A stretch of DNA of 64,000 nt from Ailanthus altissimus (Eukaryota; Streptophyta; Magnoliopsida; Sapindales; Simaroubaceae): the NCBI GenBank assembly GCA_946807835.1, contig OX327686.1:7378001-7442000 (forward strand). The letters run 5' to 3'. The stretch's first letter is position 1. Each line of letters starts with the position of its first letter. The translations under genes and the position numbers were made by a program. Below, piece by piece: positions 47,861 through 59,775 of the stretch. A model generated the notes under the pieces. The model saw only the letters and a list, made by a program, of their open reading frames with translations, was not told the DNA's origin and searched no databases.

Positions 47861-49117
47861 AAAGTGTGATGCACACATTTGCTCAAATAAAGTTTTTTTG
47901 TAAGCCCTTCATTTGTTAAGAATAATAAAAGCTATATTTATCCTTTAAGTGATAGTTAAGCACTTTATACCTAATGTACAACCTGATCACATAGGATGCC
48001 CACCCATATAATATATGGTTAAAATTTCTTTCCTTATGATATACCCAAGCAAGATATGCACTCACGAAGTGGATTGCTAAAATTTTTGCCTTGACACCAT
48101 ATTGAAGCATGATGTTCATTCTTAAAGTGGATAACTAAGGTGTCGTACTCAAACAAGATGCCCACTCTAAATTTTGTACCAGAGAGGGTATATCCTTCCA
48201 TATTTATATGGAATAATCGACACATCTGATTCTGCTTCAATTCTACAATAGATAATAGGTTTGTCATTTAATCTACATAATGGTTTAATCTAGTAATGCC
48301 TTTGCAGGTGGGGAGGCTAGGCAGTTTGAAAGCTATAGGCAACTCTATATCTTTAAGCTCGTTAATAAGAGGAGACTTCCTCTTCCTAGTTCTATAGTCT
48401 TTAGGGGAGGAAGCTTGTGCCTCTCTTTTTCCTCTAATAGCTCATATAGTCATGTCTCAAGTCCTTAGACATTTTTTTTCCTGAGGTGCTTCCAAAACTT
48501 TGCTTCTCTGTGCCCCGCATTTTTAAAGTTACTTTCTATTCCAAATCCTTTGAGCATTATGCTTATCTAAATCATCATTCATCTCTATCTCTAGATTCTG
48601 TCTACCTCGCCTCGAGTCCTCTACTTGAGACTATATTGCTCACTCACTAAGTTTTTAGTGCAACCTTCTGCTCGAGGGTCAACTCTTGTCAAATCCCCTT
48701 ACCTTTTTATTCTTTGCTATGTCAAGCGAGAATTCTTGATTATTAGGAGAGGATCCTTCAGATTAGTCAAGTTGGCTTATTTGTCAGCAAGTTCTCGAGA
48801 CCCGAGCTACTCCTCTAAGCTTTTATTATACTTTAATACCACTACCATAGGCTTTCTTAACCCCTTTCTCTCTTACTTTTCATGTGTCAATTCTTCCTCT
48901 AATTTGATTCGCTAGGTGAGCTTCTCCCTTTCTTAGGGTATCGTATTTTCATCATCATATACTTTTAACGGCTGCTTTAGGTTATTCTAGTTAGGATGCT
49001 CATTTGATTTTGGGTGATAATAGATCTATTGGTCATCCTATTTTTCTTCAACTTGTCATCTTTCATGGTTGTCTGCTCTTATGGCTTTCTATTCTATTTT
49101 CACATATAGCATCAAAC
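47861..49117 (+). other. Putative 3' untranslated region of the Gypsy element
   Basis: Sequence between the end of pol and the next LTR. It contains loosely repeated words (GATGCCCAC, AAGTGGATNNCTAA) at 47990-48170. The open frame at 48625-48915 shows no recognised domain. No convincing polypurine tract is seen before 49118. Confidence 0.4.
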
Positions 49118-50150
49118 TGTTGACCCAAAATTTTGGAATTCCTAAGCCAATAAGTTGAATTTATCTCTTTAAAAGTAGTTGTTAGGCCTCTTAATGGGTG
49201 GGATGAAATTAAGTTGGGCTACGGGTTAGGCTAACCACTCTGGACTCATACTAAACTACATGAGCTTCCTGCAACTACAAATATTATTAGGCCACGCTCG
49301 AGTTTTTTTAGATAATGACCCTCTAATGCTTAAGTTATTAAAGGATTATAAGAAAAATAAAAGTAATTTTAAAGAGGTTTTAAGAGGTTATATTATTCAT
49401 AGTAAATGGATTATGCTTTTTCTAGATTGAGAGAAGTGTTGATTAGACCACATAAAATAGGTTCAAAAGTCTAAAAAAAAATAATCAAAAAGAGGAATTA
49501 TTAGAACCCTTTCTTAGTCTCATAACCTCTCTTTTATCAACATATATTATTGAATCCTAATAGAGTTAAGGCAGATTTATACCTTCCTAAGTTAAACTCA
49601 TCCCAATTCGTTGAAATTGAATTATACTAAAGATCATGGGTTTTTGAGATTCTCAAAAATAAAGTTAATTGGTTGATCCAGTGTTACAAAGGTTAAATTT
49701 GTTAAATATTTAACTTCAAAATCCTTAAAAATGACATTAAATCTTTGATTTTCTGCTAATATATTTTTTCTGGACTTTAGAAGTCTTACGTAATTGTCGA
49801 TGATATTTATTAATGTAAATATTTAGCTTGACTAATGCTGACTGTCAACGATATTTATTGATGTCGAAGACTTTTGACCTAAAGACTTTAAATAAATCTC
49901 TAAGATATTTTCTTATTCATTATCAAAACTTTTCTCGACAAGATCAAAGTCTAGAGTATCATCAGAATAGGTCTTGCTACGGGTCTTTGGTGAGACATTC
50001 TTAAAATGTTTGGGCCTGGGCTCAAAATTTGTTGGTCACTTTACATCTTTTGAGAAATTGGACTTGGATCGGAAACTTAGAGAAAAGCAATAATAAAAAT
50101 GTATTTTCGTTTTCTCATTACTATATACATTTTCGATGTGTACTTGATAT
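49118..50150 (+). mobile_element. Gypsy-type LTR followed by a degenerate primer-binding site
   Basis: It begins TGTTGACCCAAAATTTTGGA. It is followed at 50153 by TTGGCACCATCGG, similar to the TTGGCGCCGTC(T) primer-binding sites of Tat-type Gypsy elements. Sequence after that (50165-50240: AAACCGACC, then CGTGCTGGACAAACCGCTGG) resembles the start of such an element's leader. So this LTR looks like a 5' LTR, although decayed pol lies on its left. Confidence 0.5.
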
Positions 50151-50239
50151 AATTGGCACCATCGGTTTAAAGAGCAAAGAAACCGACCAAAAGTACTAAC
50201 CCGCCAAGGCGTGCTGGACAAACCGCTGGAGCAGCTTGT

Positions 50240-51300
50240 TCTTTATATGAGATTTCAAGATTATTGATGTTTTCGAAGAGGAAAAATAAAAGCACTTGAG
50301 AAATAAAAAGTCAACAAAATATTACTCTATAAAGATATTAAATGTTTCAAAAATAGGAGTCAAATGTGGCTTTAAATTATGTCTTCAATTCACGAGTAAT
50401 AACTGCAACAAAATACCTCTATTTACTTATTGAAATAAAGCCTATTTTTTAGAAAGGTGAATCCAGTATATTATATATTTATATAATTTACAATACATTT
50501 TAATAATCATTTTTAATTTTTAATTCTAATTAAACAATTGTCTTAAATATTATCTTCTACTAAATAAATTATTTTAATTGTCAAAATTAACCTTTAAGTT
50601 TTTAGTTAAATATTATAACTATTTTAATTAATGTTACTTTCTAAAATTAATCATTAATAAACTGTTGAGTATATGTGATTCCGGACAGAAATGTATGTTT
50701 CTGATAACAATTCTTTGCCTTAAAATGGATTTGGTTGTAAAATATTGTATGATGATGATCATTTAGAAGAAAAGAGAATTAGTTTTGTGTACTGATACTA
50801 TTTGACTTTTGTTTGGTTCTTCTCCTACACACATAGTTGATCAAATTTAGAATTAAGTACTAAAACCAATGTTTACTTTAGTCATGGATAAATTTTATTA
50901 TTTGCAAATAAAATCATAAATGCCATATAACTTTAAGATGGCTAAATTTTGAGATACTGTTTGGAAAGTAACCAATTAATCTAATGAAAAGTGTAATATG
51001 TTAAAAGAAGATAAATGCATGCTCTTGCAAAGCACACAATCAGCAAAGGAAATGAGTAACGAAAATAGCACCATAGAACTTTCCTATTACCGAAAAGGAC
51101 TTGAACAATGCAGTTCTGACTCTTCACTAGATTGACAAATTATCATCGTCATCAACCCATTGATAGGAAATTTTTCTCCGCCAGGTCAACCTTATCAGAT
51201 GTAATTTTAATGGGTCAAAGTCCAAAGCATACTAATATACATTGTGAGAGGAGGACAGAAGGAAAAGAACCGGCAGAAACAGGTACTTGTAGACTGCCTA
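50240..51300. other. Intergenic sequence downstream of the H+-pyrophosphatase gene
   Basis: No gene was seen. The right end should hold the 3' UTR and polyadenylation region of the minus-strand pyrophosphatase gene; a TTTATT (AATAAA on the minus strand) lies near 50892, and other AT-rich signals are closer. Confidence 0.45.
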
Positions 51301-51319
51301 ATCCGGCTTGTCAAGTTTC

Positions 51320-54300
51320 CTAATTCCATATCTTAAAAAGCAGGCCACCATGTGTAGCGAAAAAGGGTGCAAAGACAAGTGATTCAACTGCCATTAGCTT
51401 GATGAGGATGTTAAGCGATGGTCCAGATGTGTCCTTCAATGGATCTCCAATTGTGTCACCAATTACCGCTGCCTTGTGTGGATCTGATCCTTTCGGACCA
51501 AGGCTTCTAGCGTGCTCTGAAGCACCAGCCTGTCATCCCACAAGAATATTCAGAGAATAAGCCACAATGTATAGAAAAGATTTCTGAAGAATTGAATTGT
51601 AGAAGCAGCATTTGTAAAGTACAATCAAATGTATATACCTCGATGTACTTCTTGGCATTATCCCATGCACCACCAGTGTTGGATGCAGAGATGGCAATCT
51701 GAAATGTACACAGGACATAAAACATATTTTTAGGGAAAGATTTGCAATGAGAATGCTTATGGATAAATTACAGCAAATAAGATGGCTGACTGGCCAGTCC
51801 TGGGCTCAAATAACAGTACCTCAAAAATCAAAAGGTCATACTACTGTGTAGCAGGTAGTTAGCCCATACAGGGCTGCTTTTGTTGCCCTTAAGAGGTCCA
51901 ATTTTGTATTTTCTTTCTCTCTTCTTTTAATTTTTCATTTTACTTGGATAAAATTATTAACATTTCCTATTCCAAAAAGAAACTTATCGGGGGTGGGAGG
52001 CATGGTGGTATGCTTCCTCTCACCTAATAAAGAGAGACAATAATGCAACAGTTTTAGCATTTACCTGTACACCTGAGACAAGGGAACCGGCAAGTACACC
52101 AGAGAGAGTTTCAACACCAAAAAAGATTCCAACAATGAGGGGTGTGAGCATGACAAGGGCACCGGGTGGAATCATCTCCCTGATGGATGCATCAGTGGAG
52201 ATCTTTACACAGGTAGCATAATCAGGTTTGGCAGTGCCCTCCATGAGACCAGGGATGGTGTTAAATTGCCTACGCACTTCCTCAACCATCTTTAAAGCTG
52301 CACTTCCAACACTCTTCATTGTCATGGCAGAGAACCAGTAAGGGAGCATAGCACCAACAATCAAACCAATGAACACTTTTGGAGTCAAAACATCAACGGT
52401 TGAAATTGCTGCACGGCTCACAAAGGCACCAAAGAGGGCCAGGGACACAAGAGCTGCAGAACCAATGGCAAAACCCTGGAGACAAACATAAAACATCTCG
52501 TAAGGCATTTGTACGTAGACCCAATACTCTTTAATGCAATTTCTTGTTAAATATGCATGCTTGTGAGTTATGTGAGAAGTTGCAACAAAACCCTGCAGAC
52601 ACATGTATAAACACCTATTTGGACATTTGACGATCTAATATTCTTAATACATACGTGAGTTTACATGTCTGTTTTACTCCTTTTAGTTTTACAGAAATTA
52701 TTTTATTTTCATTGATGCACCGATTTCTGGTTAAATGTGTGTGACCGCTCTATCTATAAGCCACATGTAGTTGAGAGAATTGTTCTTCAGAATGAGTAAT
52801 TCAGGAATCATTAAGCTTTATTGGGAAAAGAGTTCGTACTCCAAACAAATTGTAAACTACAGAAAGATGAGGGTTCAGGGGTTGCTTTTTCCTTTTCTGA
52901 TGTTCCTATGCATCGACAAAAATAGCCAGAGGACAAGAATAGTTTATACCCATTTTGAAACTAGTACTTTAAAGGATTACCCAGTAGATAGGTCAAATCT
53001 AGTTTAAAGAACATTTTCATCTCTCAGTATAGCAAGAGAAAGCATCAGACAAAGCAAAAGGTACTACTGGAGCAGTGTGGATTGTTTCCGTACATGTGTA
53101 AAACAAATCTGCATCCTAACAGTCTGTGGGGAACCATCTTAAAAATGATATGCATCAACAGATACTAGGTGGAACTCATATGAAAAGAGATTTTCAAACC
53201 TTTCCAATAGCAGCAGTGGTGTTTCCTGCAGCATCAAGAGCATCAGTTCTCTCACGGATTCTGTGGCTCATTCCTGCCATCTCTGCAATGCCTCCAGCGT
53301 TGTCACTGATTGGACCATATGCATCAATAGCCAATCCGGTAGCTATGGTGCTCAGCATTCCAAGTGCAGCAACAGCAATACCATACATTGCAGCAAAACT
53401 GAAACTAACAAATATGCTGATGGCAATGGCAAAAATAGGAATAATGACAGATTTGTATCCCAATGCAAGGCCGAAAATAACATTGGTAGCTGCTCCAGTC
53501 CGGCAGGAATCAGCAACATCTTGCACGGGGCTGCAACATAGCAAAGCTAAATAAATGATGATTAAAGTAAAAAAAATATAAGGAAAACTAACTGCTACAA
53601 ACAGCAAAGACTAATTACCTGTATGCATTACTAGTGTAGTACTCAGTTACAAATCCAATAATAAGCCCGGCCCAAAGGCCAACAGCAACACACAAAAAGA
53701 GTTGCCTGCAACCCCAATTAAATGTCAATATTCTCAAATCAATAGTTTTTTTAACAAATGACATTCTATGTAAGCTTTGAATATTAATAAAAAAAAATAT
53801 TACTACCGATGCATAAATTTTTCTAATTCGCAACAGAAGAGAGGAGGCAATTTAGAGCTTACCAGTTCTTCACAACTTTCTGGGTTCCAAAATCAAAGAT
53901 GGTGAAGGAAGACGGAAGAGCTATCCAACTAATAATTGCAATTCCAACCGTCATCAGAACTGTGGAGATGATGAGTTGCCTCTTCAAGGCTGGCTCAATT
54001 TCCTTGACAGCCTTGATCTCAAAGAAATCAGTTGCAAATAAAGTTGTAATCAAACAAACAATGATACCCACAGAACTGATGAGCAAAGGGTACATCATTG
54101 CTGTAAACTCATGATTGATTCCAAAAGAGGAGATTGAAGCAACCACAAGGGCAGCACAGGATGACTCAGCGTACGAGCCAAAGAGATCGGATCCCATACC
54201 AGCAATATCCCCAACATTATCACCAACATTATCAGCAATCACCTGCAAATATAAAACCAAATTAAAATAGCCCATTAATGAAACAACTAAACAATACAAA

Positions 54301-57031
54301 ATATTATAAATATCCTCAAAGGGTGGTGTTTCTTACAGCTGGATTTCTTGGATCATCCTCAGGGATGTTCCTCTCAATCTTTCCAACAAGATCAGCACCA
54401 ACATCAGCAGCTTTAGTGTAGATACCTCCACCAACTCTTCCAAAGAGGGCCATGGAGGAACCTCCGAGGCCATAACCAGTTATAGCCTCAAAAAGACCAG
54501 ACCAGTCCTCGCCATAATAAAGCTTGAATAGGTTGATGGCAATGAAAAGCACCAAAAGACCATTTGCAGCAAGGAGAAAACCCATGACAGCACCAGATCT
54601 AAATGCAGTCATAAAAGCCTTTCCAACTCCCTTTCTTGCCTCCAGGGTGGTTCTTGCATTTGCATAGGTAGCGATTTTCATCCCAAGGAAGCCAGAAACA
54701 ACTGAAGTGACAGCACCTAGCAAGAAGGATACAGTGCTGAAGGCAGCAGTGGCAAGAGCAGGCTTGCACATCTTGAATGGATCATACGTGCAAGGCTGGT
54801 TCTTTGTGCTGAAGCCCTCAACAGAGCCAAGGAAAACAAAAATCAAGATAGCAAAAGCAACCATGAAAACACCAACATACTGATACTCAGTAAAAAGGAA
54901 TGAGGTTGCGCCTGTATCATCAATAAAATTCAGAGTTAGAAAATTTAAGGTCCTTCATCTAACAAACTTAGTTAGAGGTTGATCACACAGAGAATAAAAA
55001 GAATACTGATAATGCGAGGAAATAAAATTTTCTATAACCATCATTCACATGTGTGTCTGCACTGGTGCGTGCAAATGTATTATACACTAAATCAGTTTCA
55101 CGTGCATTGCTAGTGATTATCTGTCTTGCATTTTTAATGGTGTTACTGACTGGATGAAATCAAAATTACAGATTTCATAGAATTCCATGTATTACATTTC
55201 TTCTTAAATATTGTTTAGTTTCTTGTCAATTTGTTCTTTCTTGTTCACAAAAATTCTATCATCAGATAGTAGAGTTAATTAAAGTTAAAATATATCTGAA
55301 ATTACCAACTTGGCATACTCTTCAACCCGTTGGATTATAAAGAAAAAAGGAAAAAGTTTGGGAGTTCTGTATATCTGGAGATTGTTGTCACTTTTGGGTT
55401 TGCCACGAGTGAAAATTTTAACCAAGTCATAAATTACAGAGTCTTTTGCCATCTAAATGATAAAACCATAAATTTTCAAAGGCTCGTAGAGGGAAATGAT
55501 TTTGATATCTCTATTAACTAAAAGGTGCAACAAAATGATATTTAAGGTACCAATAAAATTTGTGCAAAATGATATATGAAATATTGAAAATGTTAATAGA
55601 AATAACATACTGAAAGATAATTATGTCATTCAAAATTTAAAAGAAGCCATCCAACTATGCTACATTAAATTGGCTCACTAACTGTTTGAAATATCCTTGA
55701 TATTGTGTAAATATTTTACTCAATGTGAATGAATGTAAATAATAAAGTAAAACAATAAGATAATTTGCATGCCTAGAAGATGTTGCCTAAAAGCAAACAT
55801 AAAGGGATTGTTAGATATTTTTTTTCTTAATAATTCCAATCTAGTTTTCTTCTTATAAAATGAACAAAATTTTGAGGCCTTCTTACATCCTCAAATCAAA
55901 TGGTATCAATTTTAGTCATGAAGCAATGTGGAGAAAATTACTAGATCCGTTTGAAAATTACCTAAATAAAATTAGATACATGACAAATTTGATGCAAGCC
56001 TTTATAATACTAACTACTAGATCAAATAGGATTTCAAAGAAAACAAAATCCCCACATAGAAAATAAAGAGTATCTGCATATAGTACGCTCCTGACTTTCA
56101 TGCTCAATGGCGTCAGATAATATCTTATGACACCATATCTTCCCATGTGCTGGATGTAAAATATCATTGTAGTCCAATAAAAATATTTTATAAAAGAAGA
56201 CTAGATCTCTATACTATGTCCAGCAAAAACTCGTGGGTCCAGACTAATGGACCAGCCATCACCTTTGATCTCCTAACAAGCATATAACAATAACAACGAC
56301 GCCCAGAACATGCCCCGGAAATCACCATTCATCTCTCTCTCTCTCTCTCTCTCTTTCTATATATATATATATATATATATATATGATTTAATGGTTACAT
56401 AGTTTTATACGTGTAATACTGTTACGTGATACTATTTAATCAATCCCTAATTTCTACACAATTTGGATATACAACACTGTTACTGTTTAATCAATTCTTA
56501 ATTTCTGCATAATTTACAATATACGACCCAAACTTAACACATACCTAAGAGCTTTTTATATAATAAACTCTCGAAATTTACTAAATCATTTAAATATATA
56601 TAGTAGCACAATATTAAAAAACATGAAATTATTTGAGAAACAAAATTATTTAATTCAAAAATATTAAAAAGAAAGCGAAAAAAAAATGTCAAGACCAATT
56701 CAACACAGCATAAACAGTAGGACTGAACTACAAACAAACTAAAAAATTAAGCATAATTTTTTTGTCAAAAAAAATGACCTTCAGAGATGGCGCTTTGGAT
56801 TTCGGCACATTTAATAACAACGTTGTGGTCATTAAGGCCTTCCTCTTCCTCAATGAGATAGTCACCGTAGCCATTCTTGCCGGCGCCGCTGTTAGCCGGC
56901 GAGTCCCTGACTGGGGACATCTTGACTTTGGAAACGACCGCCCATTGAAGCAGGGAGAAGGCGATGCCGATGACGGCACAGACTGGAATCAGAATCTCGG
57001 TGCCGAGATCTGGCAGAATTGCCGCACCCAT
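51320..57031 (-). CDS. Type I vacuolar H+-translocating inorganic pyrophosphatase, 8 exons
   Basis: The protein hydrolyses pyrophosphate and pumps protons into the vacuole; the family has about 16 membrane helices. Exons read on the minus strand: 57031-56779, 54911-54337, 54242-53863, 53705-53619, 53530-53200, 52475-52065, 51698-51639, 51529-51320. They sum to 2307 nt, or 768 residues plus stop, the usual family length. Every junction is GT-AG and phases match. The start MGAAILPD at 57031 is the family start; the frame upstream has no ATG. The PPi/Mg site motif DVGADLVGK begins near residue 254 and the DNVGDNVGD acidic motif near 281-288. [10 protein letters not shown] near 534-543 has Ala where K+-independent type II enzymes have Lys, so this is the K+-dependent type I (AVP1/VHP1-like). 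The C terminus ends KIWN. No frameshift or missing key residue was seen, so the gene appears functional. Intron 1 (54912-56778) is long and carries CT and TA microsatellites. The paralogue identity is not resolvable here. Confidence 0.97.
56333..56384. repeat. Compound (CT)n-(TA)n microsatellite in intron 1
   Basis: A (CT)n run at about 56333-56354 is followed by a (TA)n run at about 56358-56384. It lies inside the first intron of the pyrophosphatase gene and is likely length-polymorphic. Confidence 0.9.
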
Positions 57032-57130
57032 AAGTGAAACTGAAACTGATGATAAACAGAGCGACAAGTGTAGTGAAGCAAATAAAATGAATAAATGGAA
57101 ATGAGAAATGAGTTGGAGGGTTGGTTGGGT

Positions 57131-57140
57131 TTATATATAG
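57131..57140 (-). promoter_or_regulatory. Probable TATA box of the H+-pyrophosphatase gene
   Basis: On the minus strand this reads CTATATATAA, about 100 bp upstream of the start codon at 57031. That spacing suits a plant TATA box with a short 5' UTR. The transcription start is inferred, not seen. Confidence 0.55.
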
Positions 57141-57149
57141 AGAAGGCTT

Positions 57150-59080
57150 TTTAAGTGATAATAGAAAGAAAGCGTGAGCCTCTGGTGGCACTAACCATTT
57201 AAAAATAATAATAATAAATAAATAAATAACAAAATGATATTTATGGGAATAAGAGGGGTATGTTCGCTCCAGATCTGTCCACGCTGGAACTTGATAGTAT
57301 TTAGAAAATCAAAGGTTTTAACTTAAAAATTTTATATAACTACACGTTTTTACAGTCAAATGTTCTTATCCATTTCCTATTATTTTTTTAACAAAAGATG
57401 GCTGTTATTTTAAAGAACATGATTTTACATAAAATCAATCGCCAATTTACCATTGAAAAAAGTATTTGAATTTTCCAGGAAAAAAAAAGTAGAGTTCCAT
57501 CTCGAATTTATATGTTCCTTTTTTTTTTTAAAGAAAAAAACAAGGAATTTACTTTTATAAATAGGGGAAAAAGCAAAAGGTTGAGGAATATGAAAGCTGA
57601 AATGAAATAGAAACCGTAGTTCCACCTTCCTAGGTTTGGCAGTTTCATAAACGTCCACGTCATCAATAGATTTTTTTTTTACGGACGGTCTGTTAAAGTG
57701 GACCCCTTTGTTCCTTAACAAAAGAACGGTACACGAAGCTCCTTAACAAAACGATGCCGTGGCAGTAAAAGTAACCTTGTCAACTTTAGTAAGGATAAGG
57801 CTTGAAGGCTTTACTTTAAAAAAAATTTAAAACAGAGGAATTCTCTTATTTATTCTTTACAGATTTGCGATGGAGCTTGACGTGTTTATTATTCGGATAA
57901 CTACGATGAAGTGCGTAATTGAGACGCTTCTGTTCTATTGCCCGAATCTTGCTGCTTTTTTTTTTTCCCTTGCCCTTTACATCTTTTCAGATTGTCGATA
58001 TTTTCTTTCTTCTTTTTAAGGGGTTTTCTCAGACTCGTTGATTTTAGATTGATGGAATTTCACTTTCATTGGCGTTACCTAATAATGTGATTGATGTGGG
58101 ATTGGCCCACCAATAATATTTACATGACCAGAACATGAGATTTAGATATAGCATCAGCATCAAAGATCTAATAACAAGAAAAAAAGTGCCATTTACTTAT
58201 CAAGATCTAGACCAACTACCGAAAAAGCCAGCGGGAAGCATAATTCATGGACCCCGTATCAATAATCTCGTTGCTGCTTCATAATCTTTTCGAAAACAAT
58301 TTTTGTTCTAAAAAAGAAAAGGCAAATTAGAAATTTGTTTTTTAATCATGGTTAAATTACGAGGATTTATTATTTTAGCCAAACCCATTTTTTTAAATTT
58401 ATTTTCTTAGTAAAAATAATTGTTGTGCAGACCAATTTATCTTCATCTTCGTTGTTAAATTCAATTTTATTGTTAGTATTCAACTTCGTCTTTATTCAAA
58501 TACTTTTATATAAAAAAAAAAGGTAATATTACACTTTATAAATAATATTTTAAATTTTAATAAAATTATATAAATTTTAAAATTAATCATTACATTATAT
58601 CACCGTTTAATTATTATTTAATATATTATTTTAAATAAAAAAATTTAAAATAACATTTAAAAAGTACAACATTATTCTATATAAAAAGTAGAAGACTATC
58701 GTAACCTAACAAATTAAATCCATTATAATGTATTGCAAAAACATAAACCTTAAAAAAAAGGTCATTAAAAATTCTGCTCTTACTTTATATTTATAGAAAA
58801 ACTGATGGCTTACCACTTAATAAAACTGGGACACTTATAAATACTTTATTCTCAAATTTAGTTTTTAAAAATTAAAAAATAATGTATTCTTTTTATTGTA
58901 TTTCACAAATATGTATAAAAAAATTCTAAACTTTTTCTTTTTAAAAAGGTCTGAATAATACTAATACTAAGTGGAAGTCTTTTATGTTCTCTCAGCACTA
59001 GTTATAGAGAGACCCACGTAAAAGGAGATTGGAACCTTAATGGCTACTTTACTTCACTTTAACTGAGTGGAGAGTTACTA
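57150..59080. other. Upstream region of the H+-pyrophosphatase gene and intergenic DNA
   Basis: No second gene recognised. A 49-codon open frame (57870-58019, plus, MELDVFIIRITTMK…) was noted but has no family match known to me. Poly-T tracts and AT-rich DNA make up the rest. Confidence 0.45.
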
Positions 59081-59147
59081 TATATATTTCTCTTTCTTTA
59101 TTGTAGGTGTTGTATTAGTTTTGAGTAGTGATACGAGGTAGGTGAGA

Positions 59148-59775
59148 ATAATGGATACAAATAACCTCTTTAAGCTTTGTTGCTTCTTAGTTATATCCAA
59201 AGAAAAGGAAGAATTCATGAAAATCTCGAAAGAGTTGAAAGAAAAGGGAGAAAATGGGAATGTTAGCTGCTTGGTAGGTAAAGTATTCTCAAAACTGAGC
59301 TGTGAACAGAGAAGCTTCCGGAGCAACAATGCAGTAAATATAGAGACCAATTGAAAAAAATGCAGATTGAGAGGCTAGAAGCAACAAATTTCTGTGCTAT
59401 TTTGAAGCCGAGGAAGATAAAAGAAACATTCTAGCATTCGAACAATGGCATTTTGATAAGTTGTTAATAGTATTAACAGAAGTCTATGGAATAGGAGAGG
59501 TAAATAAAATGATATTCCAATGCACATTCTTTTGGGTCCAAATATACAATATTCCAATCGTTTGTATGCATAAAGTCACGACGCTAATGGTGGGGAGTAA
59601 AATAGGACAAGTAGAAGAGATTGATATAAATGATAGATGTGGATGTATGGAGAAATTTGCAGGGTCAGAGTAAGACTTGATGTAACTAAATCACTAAGAA
59701 GATATGTGAAGTAGAGGTACAAGGTTGTTGGTTCCGATTAAATTATGAGTGGATACATGTGATTTATGTGTAAAT
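59148..59775 (+). pseudogene. LINE ORF1 remnant with DUF4283-like domain
   Basis: NVSCLVGKVFSKLSCEQRSF (near 59256-59315), FEAEEDKRNILAFEQWHFDK and LLIVLTEVYGIGEVNKMIF then FFWVQIYNIPIVCMHK follow the pattern of the DUF4283 domain in plant LINE ORF1 (WHFDK.LLVL, then FWVQIH.VP). VRLDVTKSLRRY and GCWFRLNYE continue it near 59665-59745. At least two frameshifts and several stops are present. The sequence is cut by LTR copy E. Confidence 0.75.

Noticed and set aside
53126..54114. Plus-strand open frames over the pyrophosphatase exons
   Set aside because: Antisense shadows of verified minus-strand exons.
57065..57067. Upstream start for the pyrophosphatase giving 12 more residues
   Set aside because: The codon is TTG, not ATG; the first ATG is at 57031 and gives the family start MGAAILPD.
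57870..58019. 49-codon open frame starting MELDVF
   Set aside because: Short, ends in a poly-T-derived Phe run, no recognised homology and no splice or promoter support.
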